Below, one piece after another: positions 25,962 through 39,143 of a DNA stretch of 64,000 nucleotides. The stretch covers positions 8,997,926 to 9,061,925 of the forward strand of contig JAKOON010000007.1 of the NCBI GenBank assembly GCA_022577435.1, in the 5' to 3' direction. This DNA is from Embiotoca jacksoni. Its lineage: Eukaryota > Chordata > Actinopteri > Embiotocidae. The notes below the pieces were generated by a model. The model was not told where the DNA came from. It saw only the letters and a list, made by a program, of their open reading frames with translations, and did not search any database. The position numbers and the translations under genes are program-made. Each line of letters begins with the position of its first letter. Positions within the stretch are counted from its first letter, which is position 1.

Positions 25962-26388
25962 TATTTCAGCCTGAAAACATGATATTGCAAAACACAAATA
26001 AATCCCACCGAACTGCTGTTTTTAAAATGCTCTACATGGGAGGAACAACATGGCTTCACATCTGCTGCTCTCTGCATCATCCACAATAATCAACTATTGA
26101 CTCCTACAAACCTCAGAGCTAATTGAACTAAAACAACCATATCCCAGGTTTAGCTGGAAACCCTTGGGGAACTCGAATGGTACACCAGTGTACCACTTTT
26201 TCTCTGAGCTCAAACATCGCGAGTTTCCAGAGTCATTCACAAGATGTAACTTTGTACTCTTCAAACTAAACATGTAGAAAGGAAAATTACAACTCAAGTC
26301 TGTTGGTTTGTCTGTCGGTGTGATATCAACACAGAGAGTATAAATGCTTGGTCCTTGGTTTGAGTGTACGATCTGTAAAAGTATGTGT

Positions 26389-29300
26389 TTAGTCAGAATC
26401 TTCCTCCGAGCTGGCAGGTGTGGACACGGCCTCTTCCTCCTCTTCGTCTGATTCCTGCTTGAAAAGAAAGTATCAAAAATGAGATGCGACTGTTGACAAC
26501 AAGACAACCTTCTGTAATTTTAGGGATTGTAAAAATATGATAATAATATAAAGATGAGCTTATGGTATCAGTTTCAGTAACACTGGAGTAAATTGAGGCT
26601 TATGATCAGCATTTTGAGTTTAAGTCAGGGGTTAACAAGCTGGTGTTCAGTCTGCAGGATTTAAGAGGACCTACCGGTAGAAATGGAATATAATATTCAT
26701 GATTATGTTTTAATTTGTGTGTAACCACCTAAAATTAACTGTTTTTCGATTTTACATTACAATAGAACGAGCCCTAATAACTATATTTAGATGAGGGTCC
26801 CCTTCCACAGATTGGGACAGATTTCTACAGAAGCCCAGAAGGGACAAACCAAACACCGACTCCATAGAGGAACTTTTGCATTTTTCGTGGCCACCGTAGA
26901 TTCTCCATCAGCTTCACTGCAGCTATTATTTTAAAAGTCTCTTCTCTTCTTATCGTAAGGTAATTTGGACGTCCGGATTCACGCAAGCGTGAAACACACT
27001 TGACGAGAGCAGCAATTGAATTGTTCTTCAAAGTGCAAAACTTTCAGTTTTGTAGCTACAAGAAGTCCGACTGTCGTTTCCCTTCATTAAAACTAAATAT
27101 TGACAATTCACTTCGAACTGCAACAAACATCTATATTATACATTAGCTGTTTGGTCAAACTGCCAAGTTAATAGAAATAAACAAACAACCGCTTTATAGC
27201 CTGTAAGAGCCTAATTTGTACACAATTACTTCAGTATTTTTCAGTTTATTTGTTAATAATGAGAACGGGAATATTACAACAACTCTGATTTATTTATCGC
27301 GGAACAATTAGTACAAATCGATGTTTGGATATAGTTATTGTTTAAATGTGTAATTTCACCAAGTGACCGCATCTTGGCTAAATATTCTGACAACAAAGGG
27401 AAATCAATTCAAATCAAATGTGCAGTTATCGAGGTCATGTTACAGGCACAAGAATGCAAAAGAGCTTTTGATGAGTTAGTAGAAAGCTGGCTGAGCTAAG
27501 AGTTGAAAAACAAAAGGTCCACTCACCGCAGGGCGGAGACGGATTACAATGTTTTTGCCTATTCAAGAAGGAGCCGCCGAGTTTCAAGAGATATTTTTGA
27601 AATATTCATAAAATAGCAAATTGCATGTATAATGCAGATCACGGTGGGGACAGGTTGGATCATTTCAAATGTCATCATTGTTGGGCTTTATTGCAGAATA
27701 CTCGATGTCGCAGTACAAGTTAAAACCAGGTTTTAAACCTGCTAACCAATAAAAAAATGTGTTTTGTGATCCAAGTTTGATTTCCCCTACGTCGCTCAAA
27801 ACACTCTTCGCTCTGACTGCAGTGTGTGATGTCTGAATGTCGTGGCGAACAAAGAGAAACACGCAGACAGGAAGGTTATGATACTGGCTCCTGCTGCAGC
27901 CTGTCTGATGAGGACATTTATCGTTACTGGCTTTACCTTCTTCTTCCGCTTAGACTTGCTCTTGTGATCAGAGTCTGACGAACTCTCGCTGGTCTCGATG
28001 AACTCCCGGCTCTTGAAGCTGTCGTTGCCGCCGCCGCCTCGCTCCTTGTCCTTATCCTTATCCTTATCCTTGTCCTTGTCCTTGTCTTTGTCTCCCCCGA
28101 CAGACTTCCTCTTCTTCTCGTCCTTTTTGCCTCCAGATTTCTTACTCTCCCTAACGGGTAAAGGGTGGGGAGAAAAAAAAAAAAAAGGTTAGACATGTCT
28201 GAGACTGGCTGTATCAAGGAAAAAAACAACAACAAAAAAACATGAGTTCCTGTGTTGCAAGATTTACTTCTTGGAACTGGAAGTTGATCCTCCACCGCTC
28301 TCTTTGTACTCTTTCTTTGCTTTGTCATATTGCCTCTTTGCCTCGCCTGCCTTTGTTTCCCACTCCTGAGAGAAACAGAGAAACAGGAGAGTTTGAATCA
28401 ATACAACATCATGGAGTACATGGATAAGGACCGGACACATCACTGGTTTGTCTTGAAACTCTCCTGTTCTGGTTAAAGACCCACTTTTAAAACTTTTATA
28501 TGATTCTTTTGCAGCTTTCTAAAATGAATTGTATCAAGATCAATAATAGTTACATTCATTTTTAACTCAACTAGACATCTTTTAACGGCCATCTGCTTTA
28601 TGTATGAATTTCCTCTCCAAAGTTTAAAACGTAACCTATTACGAGACACTCGGAGTTTGCAACAATATCAGATAACAGTCTTAAAATGTAAACTGGATTT
28701 ATGTGATAATTCTGTGTCGATTCCCCACTGGAAGCGACCACCGTCATTATACACAGAGCGATGATAGCCACCGAGAGTAAAACTAAATCAAATCCTCCCT
28801 CTTCATCTTCATCTTCCTCCTCACCTCCTTATCGTCTTTGCCCAGTTGTCTCCACATCTCTCCGGCCTTCTTGGAGATCTCTGTGATGGAGATGCCCGGG
28901 TTCTCCGACTTGATTCGCTCTCGGCTGGAGTTGAGCCACAGCATGTAGGCACTCATCGGCCTCTTGGGACCGCCGGTATCCTTCTGCTTCTTCTACTCAG
29001 AGAGAAAGCAATATATACCGTTTTTACAGCACAGCGCGGTCTACACATGTCTGTGAATTTAACTTAATGTCTGAATCTTGTCATATTTCAACCCTAATAT
29101 TTCTCTCCAATTTGATCTTTCGCCCAGCAGCTCTCTGACCTCTTTGCGTGGCTTCCTTTCTCTCTTTTCTTTCACCACTTTGGCTTTTTTGGCCTTTTTC
29201 TTCTTGGCACTCTCATCTTCGCTGTCGTCCCCTTCATCGCTGCTGTCGCTTGCTGAGGCATTGCTGTCGTACCTGTTTGATTAGAGGGTGGTAGAGAAGT

Positions 29301-32300
29301 TAAGTCAGCTGGCTGAGACAAGCCAGAGAGAAATAATAATAATAATAAAAAATTTAAAAAAAAGCTGGGGGAGATGCAAGTTAGTGCTTTTGTCTGAAGT
29401 TTTACAACTGGTGAACAGGTTAATGAAATTGTAGGAGAAAGCCACTTACTCTTCTGCAATGTCATCATCTTCCTCTCCAGGGTTGAACGACTCATCTAAA
29501 GAGAGACGACAAGGAATTTCACAGTCAACCCTATCGATCTTCTCAACATACTCTCTCTACCTCCGTCATACTGAGGCTGTTACTCACCACTTTCGCCATC
29601 GGATTCGTCGCTGTCGTTGCCCTCCTCCCTGATCTTGCCCTCAGCCTTCATCCTCTCCAGGTAGGCATCATGCTGGTCCTCATCGGAGTCGCTGTACTCG
29701 TCAATTTTACCCTTCATGCCCTGAAAGTACACTGCAAGGTCAAAGAAACCCTCCACAAACCAATACAGCAAAGAGGAGTCTCTTAGGGGGCAGTGACCTC
29801 ATTAGGGGTAATAAAACAGAGTAACAGGATTCTATTCCGTTTTCTTTTAAGTATATCATTTGTTTTTTTTCTCTTTTCTCTAATTTCTGCTTTTTTGTTG
29901 TGAATTACAGGATCATTTTTGGTGTTTCAGGCCTTTAATCCGTCTTTGTCTGAATGGTATGTGATGGAAGCGGATCACAAGTAGACACTGGTGGTCACTG
30001 AGAGAAAAAACATCGGAAACCACTTGACTAATCAAATAATTGACTAATTGTTTTAGTGCTAAATCAAATCAATTACCAGCCCATGTGGTGTGGTTAAGTG
30101 AATTTGTGACATTTTGGCCTGAATTTGAAGTTTAATAAGGACATACAGCAATTCAGCAAAACAACTTCCTCTTCAGCAAAGTAACAGGTAAAGCACTAAA
30201 AAGGCTGGATTGTGTTGTGATGTCATCGTGACCACCAAAGTGAAACTATTCCCTTCTCCTCCCCACATGGTCTTTCCCATCTCAATGCATCAGTATCAAT
30301 GTCTGACAGGAAACAGACAAATGACAGTCCAGAGACGCTGCTATTAAAACAGGAAATGGAGAGCAGGTCAATTCATTTACGTTGACCTACTCCGCTGACC
30401 CCGTCGCCATAGCAGCAGACGGCCTCATTACCAGCAAAAAGGAGTGGGTTTTTGGCTACGTTGTCCGACACACCGGGAGCTTGTATATGTCAACAGAGCA
30501 TTATGGGTAATGCAATCAGCGCTGCCTATGTTCGGCAGCGGTCATGATGACAACTGTGTCGAGTGTTACAGCACACCAAAAGCCCCCCCGGCCACACATT
30601 AGTCAGCATAATGCAAAACAAAAACACACTCATCGAAGTTATCAGTCACACACTCTCTCACCCCCACGACGCATGATTAGTCATAAATCACAGCAGATTT
30701 ATCAGGTTCAATTGACAGTATCAAACCAAATCAACGTTATTGGACACAATCCTCACAACACACACACGCGCACACACACCCACACACACACACACATACA
30801 CACCAGTGGCACGCCATGCGAGCAGAAATCACTCCACACTGATAAAATCAAATGCCTAATCCACACATGACGCCCGTGACCATACCCACCTTTTTCTACA
30901 GGGGTACAAGGACAGACACACAGGAGAAGGGCAACAAGCATCAATATCTGGGATGGAAGTCTCACAAAACATGTTTAATATCTTTTTTTTTTTTTAACAA
31001 ACTGAGAGGTGCTTGAGTGACTGATGCGTTACCTCTTTGAACCCTCTGTTCTTGATGTTGAGCTTCTTGGCGTTAACAAAGTCAAACAGTTTGCCGTACT
31101 CTTCTCTGAAAGGAAAAGAGAGGGGGGAAAAAAACAAACAGGCTTTTTGTATTTTGGGATGGAATTCATTGTACGGGTTCAGGGCTCGGCAATAAGATTA
31201 GGACTCTACATTACAACAAGTAACTTTACCTCATCCACTGACAGCATGTTAAACTAAGTGTAATTACCTTTTCAGGATAAAATGAGAATCACAATTTCTT
31301 TGCTTAGAATTGACATCACAATTGTCTCGGAAATTATTTTTTTTCCAAAATAAATGTTAAATGAACTAATTTACCTGATACAAAAGGAAAGTCAAAAGAA
31401 TTTAAGGGTGCCTAATGCAGGACATCAACTTTCGAAACCAGCCTAAATGCAGCAGCTTCATGAATCTGTCACTGAACATAAAACAATCAAGTTCAGTCTC
31501 ATGTCTATTTATTAAATACAACAAGTATTTTTCTGTGCCTTTTCATTTTCTTTCTTTTCCTCACTCACTCTGCCTGTTTTTTTTATTGTTGTTTTTTTTT
31601 TACTGCGGTTTTCTGCTGCTCTTCATCACGTCCTGTAACCCAGCGTTGTTATTGAGAGAGAGTAACGCTTGTTTGGATGCAGCTGATGTCCCGAATAAAA
31701 ATGCGAAAGAATCATTGGCATTTACAAATGATACTGTATAGAGGCGTGAATCGAGATCGCGATTTTATTACAATTCTTTGCGAAGCCCTAATTATAGTTG
31801 ATGGAAATACTGACATGTTTAACATCCAAAACGGGATGCTAAAATGTTTCATAACTTTAAAAAAAAATAAAAAATAATATATATATTATTGTTTGTTTCC
31901 TATCACATGATGTGGTATCTTCTTCAATCACACCTGGATTATCTTCAATATACACATAAATATGAATAACCTGGTATGAGCTATGTAAACATCACATCCC
32001 GAATGTGATCAAAAACAGGATGAGACGCTTAACGGGATACTTGTGTGCGTGAAAAGGTGTGTTTTCATGACAGATCTGCTCCTGTGCAGCCTTCTCACCT
32101 CTCAATGCTGCTGAACGTATACTGGTTTCCCTGCTTGGTCTCAATCTCAAAGTCAAAGGAGCGCGTCGTGGTGGTGCCTCTGGCGAAGTTGACGCAGGAG
32201 ATCTCCTCAAAGCGCAGGTGAACAGGGGGCTTGTGGACGTAGATGAAGCCCCTCTCCAGAGGATAGAGGAGTCCTGACGATGCCTTGTAGGAGCAGGTGA

Positions 32301-34168
32301 TGCACTGGGCCCCGGAGTGGCTGAGGAGGAAGAGATGCAAGTTTTTTTATGTTTTTTTTTTGTGGGGTTGAGGGATGTTTTTAAGTGTGAAAAAAGTGTG
32401 TATTTAATGCCTACCCTTGGAAGTTTCCAGGTACAGTGATCTTGCGGTTGACGAGGGCCTTCATCACCCTGCTGACCATCTCATAGAGAGACCCTGACAT
32501 GTTCTTACTGAGTTTGCCCTCAAAACGACGCTCCACATCCTCCCTGTTACACACAGGAAAAAACATGAAACGGGTGTCCTTCAGGCTTTTGGGAGATTTG
32601 TGAGCAACAATGCAAAGAACATCCAGACCTTTTGCTCCCCCTAGTGGATGAATGCTTTACAACATCAAAAAGTGAGTATCGATTACCCAGAGATTGTGTT
32701 ATCATTTTGTTACCATAAGAGGAGCCTTGATTTGCCAGTAGAATATCTTACATGCAGCCAATACAATGAGCTTCACTGTCACATACTCACTCGCTCATGT
32801 TGAGGGTGAGGCTGAGATCCTCTTCCTTGGAGAAGAGCAGAATAAGAAAGTGATAACGTGTCTGACCCTGCTTGATGGGAGGATCCAGACTGATCTATGG
32901 AAACAAAAACCACAAACAGAGAGAAACATGGTGAGAAGGAGTGAAAGAAGTTGCCAGGGGAAAATGCTAATTTGGGAAAGAAAATTTCACATGAACAACG
33001 TCAAGAAAATAAATGTCCGACAAAAAAGGCCCAAACGTCCACTTACCACAAAAAACATCTGCCTCTGGTCCTTGTGTGGCAGCAGGAAGAGACGGAGGAC
33101 GGTGGTGTAGGGAATCTTGTAATCAAAGGTTTTACCGTGCAAGTGAAGGAACGTGGGGTAGATACGGATGTCATATCTGAAAGAAGAAAAATGCTTTAGA
33201 CAAATTAATCCAACCCAAGGATGTGGTAAAATAAATTGATGGAATAAAATAAATAAGAAAATGTGTAAGTGAGTGTATTTTGTGTGTAAATCTTGATCGT
33301 ATACCTTCCTCTGGGAGTGAGACACTGCAGCTCTTTGAAGATACACACAGCGTCTCCTGTGGCCTGGATCACGTCAGCCTTAGACAACACGTTCTGGGCA
33401 AATGCCTGAAGGAAAACAAACTTTTAGAACTGGCACCAACATTAAAAAAAAAACAACAGCAACAACAACAACAAAAAAACAATCATCCTTTCTCACCTCC
33501 ACAGGGTCTTGTCTTTCATCAGCCTGGCTGGGTGGGACGTAGAATCGGACCTCCATGAGGGAGACCTCTGTGTCGTCATTCTGGTGAAACTCCAGAGTGA
33601 CTTCGTTCTTCCCCGTGGCACACTGGGACACGTTGGACAGCGGGATCTCAAACGCCGTGCTGTCGTTGACGTCGAATGATAACAACGGCCCTGTGATGGG
33701 AGGAGAGGGAGAAAACAGTCAGTGGGAGCGCAACGTCAGATCATTGTGCTATCATTAAATAACGAGGCCACGAGTCGGGACTATTGCCCCTTTTTCACTG
33801 CTGGTATCGGCTCGGTTTTAATAGGTTTTAGAACCAGGTAGTTTTTATAATTTTCATTTTTCGGTGTCCACAGTACTCCACTGTTGTTACAATAGTGATG
33901 CCACATGAAACTGCCGTGACAACACGCGCACACACACAAGAATAATGGAGAGTAGGGAAGTGACACTATTTTTGATTCTGAGCATGTGGATGTTTGTCAC
34001 AGCAAAGAGGCCCAATTTGTGTTGGAAAAGGCTGAGGTTAGAAAGACAAAAGAGTCCTGGAAAAAATAAATAAATAAATAAAACAGTCGAGTTTGGGTAA
34101 GATGGCCTGGTAGCGAACATTAGCATATATCTCTTCAGGATCACAGCCACTTCATACAAATCCTTTGT

Positions 34169-34223
<55 letters not shown>

Positions 34224-34900
34224 ATCACATCTGGGTCCTCATCACCTGAGAAAAAATCCTGCAGATATGTTCTGTATCATTTGGGTTGATAAGCATACCC
34301 GATTAATAATTAGTAGCACCTTACTTGTCATTTTCAGTACATGATACACATTACTATAGTGATCCTGTATTAATCTTGCAGTGGCCAACTGTTGAGGAGA
34401 TTTTGGTGTATGTTTACCTGAGAACTTGGCTGTTCCCCAGTTCCACCCCTTCACACATGTGTCCTTCTCTGTGAGCTCCACCTTGTAGTTAGCCTTGAAG
34501 AAGTCAGAGATCTTCTCAAAATCCTGTTGGGGGAGAGTAACAGTGGACAAGAGAGGTGAGGAGACCGAAGGCGAGGCAGAAAAAGAAGTTGACAGGAAGA
34601 AGCGATGAAAACAACAAGGAGAGAAAGGTTCAATGTTAGTGAGGCAGTAAAAGCACCGGCTCTGCATGGGTCACAGCTTGCAAAAAAAACCACCTAAAAA
34701 GAAGGCGGGATAATTAATCACAACGCAACTTTAACTATGCCCGACGCCCGGACCTCTTGGGAACACAGGAGGTGAATGTAATCCATCCGCCCTCTGTCCT
34801 CCTCCCCTCCACAGCACCACTGACAATCAGCCTGTTTATTTATCCTGCAGGCCCGCTTACAACTGGAGAGGACTCGCACGCACACGCGCACGCACACGCG

Positions 34901-34933
<33 letters not shown>

Positions 34934-35062
34934 GGTAGTACAAACACATGTGGTAGTGATTGTGGTGTGTGCAGGGTAGAATCAGACTCTGTGGGAAACC
35001 AAATTTACGCACCTGGATATCTGCCTGTCTATAAGGTTATTACAGCCAATTAGAGCCCAGAG

Positions 35063-35141
<79 letters not shown>

Positions 35142-38100
35142 AAGTTCATCAGCATGTTTATTGACCAGGATCAGATAGGACCGCATGTGTGAGCAGATGT
35201 GTAAAAGCATAAAATCTGAGTTTGTGCAACTCCTCGTTACAGTTTTGGCAGATTTGTTGTTATTCAGCTCATTTAATCATAATAAACACAGACACACACA
35301 CACATTTACCCAACATGACCACCCCGTCTGTCTTTTATTAGTACATTTTTCAACCCCACTCCCCCAAAAACCTTCACACACTTCGTTAAAAGACACATTA
35401 GTTTGTCAAATAAAGCTGAAATGTTTCTATACTGGTGTCAACATGATGCACGAGTTTCGGTACTAAATCTACAAAACAATTTGTTTGTCTTACACTGAAC
35501 AATAATAATGTTTCTTTTGATTAAACCTATTTTCTTCATTTAACAAGAAATATAGTCTGAGTTGTAAAGGAGCCAAAATAAAATGCTAAATGACTAATTC
35601 CCACTTTGAATTGGACCAAATTGTCAAGAAGATTGTGAACGTGACATCCAAAGCTGACTTTAGGTACTGAACACTTTGAAACACTTTGTTTGTTGCCAAA
35701 GAAATTTAGGTTTGAGACACAACCACTCAAATAAGAGTGTTGTTGGTGTTTTATTTATTTTAGAAGAACAGGAGAAGAACTAGTTTGAGTGAGCATTCAA
35801 TTAGGACTGTAACGAACAATAACTTTTTTATTACTTAATATGACATTTTTTTTTTATTTTTTTATTTTTTTTTTATTAAATCAATATTTGGACAATAAAA
35901 TCCCAGAAGTGGATCAAATGTTTAGATATGTTTTCTTTGGGCAATTTTATGTCACCTGACTAATTGTTTCAGCTTCCCATTTAATGTCAGACTGTGTTAT
36001 GTGCTGAATGGCACATTCGCAATATCCGCAATGATTGGGGCTGGGTATCTTTCAAATATTTGATACCGGTGGTGATATCTTTTTTTCAATACCCATTTTA
36101 GAAAATTGATTTCAACAAAAAAAAATTAAAAAAAATGACATCATACATTACAGTACAAATCTGTAGTTTTGATGCAGTTAAGAGGGGGAGAGTGTGACAC
36201 AGGTGTTTTTTTGTAGGTACAATTTAAAGATCTACCCTGAACACAACACGTGGAGACTATCGGTAGATGTGCACACAGAGACGCCTCCAGTTACTGCAGT
36301 GTATGTAACTCAGACAAGTGTGCGGCCAAAAATTTTGTTTGAAAGCAGTGAAATAAGGTGTACTAATGCAAGATTTACTTATCAAAAGTTGAAACGTGAT
36401 TTTATCTACATTGTCAGCCCGCCCATGTAGACTTTATGCATTGTAAACGCATACATTTAACAAAAGTTATGTGTTTTAAAATGAAAACGTGTCGGTGTGG
36501 ATGTAGCCTCCCTTTTAAAATTTGGTACCAAACGACAAGGCATTTTTCGATACTCAATAGTATTGAAGCAGGTTGTGTTGGTGCCATAAAAGTATCGAAG
36601 TTTGGTACCGCTCCCAAGCGTTCATCTTTTTAGCTAATTGCTGTGTGAACATGTAAGTGACAAGTAAAGTGGTGACGTTCATGCCTCGACACCTCCGGTT
36701 CCTCCAGATGACAATTACAGCTCAGTTATATAACAGCCTCTCTGGCAGAGGCTCACTGTTTTGCTCAAGGACACTTCAGGGGGACAGATGAATCAAAGTG
36801 TCTGCTCTGCCCGCCAGCAGCCAAACCTCCAGCCAATTCTCAATTACCGACGCTAACTGTGGGATAATAAACAATGACATCACGGCCTGTGCTCCAGGAT
36901 GAGAGGAGCCATCTCCCCCAAAAATACGCTGATTAACCCCAGGAGACAGGCACAGACTCCATGTTATACCCAGTCCTCCGTCCCGGCGCTGTACTTGCGT
37001 GTTGACGTTCCCCATACACACAGAGGAGCAGGGGGGGGAAAAAAACCGGGTGATAAAAAACAAACAAGACCACAATATTTTTCTTGTCTGTTTTCTGAGC
37101 CAAATTGTTTCAGTGGGTTGATATAAACACTGACTCACATGGGCCGATGATTACACTGTTTATGGAACACACATGCTAGCGCTGGTTTCCCTCATTAATC
37201 CCATTAGGAGCTTTGGGGAGAAGAGCCGGCTCATTCACATACTTCTGACAGGAACCCACGCCCATTCAAGTGGTGGCATTTTAGCAAGATGGTAGTGTTT
37301 TTCTGTGGAGACGTCTGACAGCGAATGCGGGTTGTTTATCGGTGGTGCCCTGGCTTGTGTTGCATTGCTTGTCATAAACACACGACTGAACAAACCAGCA
37401 GTGTGTGTCGGACTGAAATATTCCACTGTTGCCTTGTTCTCCTCCGAGTAAGGTAACAATTATTTCCCAGAAACAGAAAAGATTTAGAGTCCGGAAAAAT
37501 CAGGACAGCATCACACAGAGCCTTTACTGCCCGATGAGCTGTCTGAACCTCAGTCACTGTAGAACCACTGCTTAACCGCGCACACAAATAAACACAATGT
37601 ACACCGCAGCCTGCAGGCGTGTCACATGTGTCCAGAACTCACCGAGTCCCTGAAGCCATCATATTTGTAGACGTGTCCTGTGCCGGTGCCGAGTTTGATG
37701 CCATGACCTAAACACACTCGTCTCCACTGGGCCAGGTTGAGCTCACCAGCCGGGATGCTGTCCACCTTCCCCGTCTTGCTGCTCTTGTAAACCACATTTT
37801 GCTTGCTAAAACGCAGCCGCCCATCATTCTGCAATGACAAAACAAAGAGTTGTGTAAAAATACTGGGACTCGAAGCTTCAAGAAAGAGTTTGATAACGGT
37901 AAAACTGAAAAATGATGTCGACCAATCGATTAGTCACCTTACAAAAATTAATCGAACCCTGAAAGATTTTTTTTAAGAAAAAGGCCAAAAATTCAGTGTT
38001 GCCAACTCCTTAAATGTGAATATTTTCTGGTTTTCTTTGTTGTTTATGAAAATAAACTTATTTTGTCATTTTGAATGTTGATTAAGCAAAACATGTGACA

Positions 38101-39143
38101 TGATATTTAACTTGTTTCTGACATTTTATGAAACAAAACACTGCTTGAGAAAATAGCAATAATTTAAATACCAGTTGCAGTTTCAGTTCATTGGGACAAT
38201 GAGCTTAACAATAACAATTTAGCAAGAAAATAGTGACATTTTAAAGAAATTTTTTATTTTAAATGCGAGAAACATTAACATTTAGCATTAAAAAAGTACA
38301 AATTTCTTACTTTGGCTTACAGATATATTAAGAAACACACTCTTTGAACAAGCATGACAGCAACATCAGCTCTGGAACATTACATAATGAAAAATATTCT
38401 GCGTGTGTGTAGATCAGCCTGTGTATTGATTTCCAGTGTGCTACCTCTGTACTCATCTGTTCAGAATAGTAGTGCATGATAAAGGTCTTAAAGTCAAATA
38501 TTGGCATCTGCCCAAAATTAATATTTCTGCTGATGACAGGCATATTAAATCACACTTTAAGTATTCCGTAAATATTCGATGTTCTTTCAGTTAGCTTTAA
38601 TTGCTGTAAAGTTGTACATTGTACTTATGTTCACATGATCCTTGTGGACAGAGTTTTATTTTAACGTTATATTTATTTGTTTTGCAACTTGTGAAATAGA
38701 TCAAATTAGCCCCGGTTGTTATTGTTGTCTCAGGGAGAGTATCATCCAAGACGCACTAGTAAAATGAAACCTACAGATTTGATCAAAAGAAAATTTTACA
38801 TAAAAATAAATATATTGTGTTTAACATGATCTTGAGGGAGTTTTCTTATTTTGCCCAGTGAATGTGTACACTTTGAAAAACACTGTATTTTATGTCTGCA
38901 TCTGCCTGTGGGCTATCAAGATAATAGTATGAATAATTTGTTAATTCTTCAAAAGTAGAGACTCAATGTTCTCTGCAAACAAGAGAATCTGCATGCAGCA
39001 GCATTGCAATCAACAAATGTTCAAATAAAAAAATTCAATAAGGTGCATCCCGAATTCAGAGAGCTGAGATGTTTGACGAGGATACTGACCCAGGAGCCTT
39101 TGACCTCCTGGTAGATCTCGTTGAACTCCAGTGTGTCTCCCAT
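26389..39143 (-). CDS. ssrp1: SSRP1, HMG-box subunit of the FACT histone chaperone
   Basis: SSRP1 pairs with SPT16 as FACT, handling H2A-H2B during transcription, replication and repair. Seventeen coding exons join in frame (720 codons with stop; human SSRP1 has 709 aa): 39143-39090, 37828-37643, 34523-34418, 33690-33497, 33405-33305, 33176-33047, 32894-32791, 32543-32415, 32320-32099, 31105-31033, 29720-29588, 29495-29450, 29272-29140, 28992-28825, 28365-28268, 28150-27937, 26457-26389. Seen in order: MGDTLEFNEIYQEVKGSW and the N-terminal PH-like dimerisation region (1-180); the middle PH-like domain (KADVIQATGDAVCIF, YPTFLHLHGKTFDYKIPYTT, CITCSYKASSGLLYPLERGF); an acidic segment (YSDSDEDQHDAYLERMKAEG); one HMG box (GGPKRPMSAYMLWLNSSRER, about 544-613); a Lys/Asp and Ser-rich tail ending ASSEEDSD. 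An upstream non-coding exon probably ends at 40226. Eight tandem DK dipeptides in the tail are unusual. Confidence 0.96.
26645..26910. mobile_element. MITE-like element, copy 2, without the SINE
   Basis: From GTTCAGTCTGCAGGATTTAA to GTGGCCACCGTAGATTCTC the sequence follows copy 1 (23844 onward) closely. It passes uninterrupted through the point where copy 1 holds the SINE. The outermost left bases and the right terminal repeat are missing. It lies in the last intron of ssrp1. Confidence 0.7.
28045..28092 (-). repeat. Coding hexanucleotide repeat (GAYAAR)8 in ssrp1
   Basis: Eight tandem 6-bp units, each GAC or GAT followed by AAG or AAA, encode eight Asp-Lys pairs in the basic tail of SSRP1. 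Mixed GAC/GAT use shows the array is not freshly expanded. Confidence 0.95.
33781..33930. repeat. Fragment of the CTTTTCCACTG-type inverted-end repeat
   Basis: Starts TTGCCCCTTTTTCACTGCTG and continues with GGCTCGGTTTTAATAGG and CCAGGTAGTTTTT, resembling the left part of the element at 57228-57803. It lies in ssrp1 intron 4 (between exons 5 and 4). Confidence 0.45.
34172..34220. repeat. (CT)24 microsatellite
   Basis: Uninterrupted CT dinucleotides in ssrp1 intron 4. Confidence 0.95.
34875..34933. repeat. Compound (CACG)n/(CG)n/(CA)n tract
   Basis: Alternating purine-pyrimidine tract that includes a (CG)5 core, in a ssrp1 intron. Confidence 0.93.
35068..35139. repeat. (GT)36 microsatellite
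   Basis: Uninterrupted GT dinucleotides in a ssrp1 intron, 135 bp from the compound CA/CG tract. Confidence 0.96.
36034..36616. repeat. GATACC-type dispersed repeat
   Basis: Opens GGGGCTGGGTATCTTTC then GATACCGGT and closes with GTATCGAAGTTTGGTACCGC, giving loosely inverted GGTAYC-rich ends. There is no ORF. A fragment with the same right end lies at 18262-18345. It is in ssrp1 intron 3 (between exons 4 and 3 of the coding set). Confidence 0.45.

Larger units (their letters stand above)
20630..26388. other. Spacer between p2rx3 5' end and ssrp1 3' end
   Basis: p2rx3 and ssrp1 are tandem on the minus strand. The spacer holds the p2rx3 promoter region (no TATA box assigned), an AAAG-rich purine stretch (21735-21875), short (GT)n and (CA)n tracts (22497-22530, 24782-24809), a dispersed repeat (23268-23612), the MITE with nested SINE (23840-24475), and the ssrp1 3' UTR. 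No protein-coding gene was found. Confidence 0.6.

Noticed and set aside
27933..28328. Minus-strand ORF with a TRTRTRIRIRIRTRS run
   Set aside because: It is the wrong frame of the ssrp1 Asp-Lys repeat exon read through an intron.
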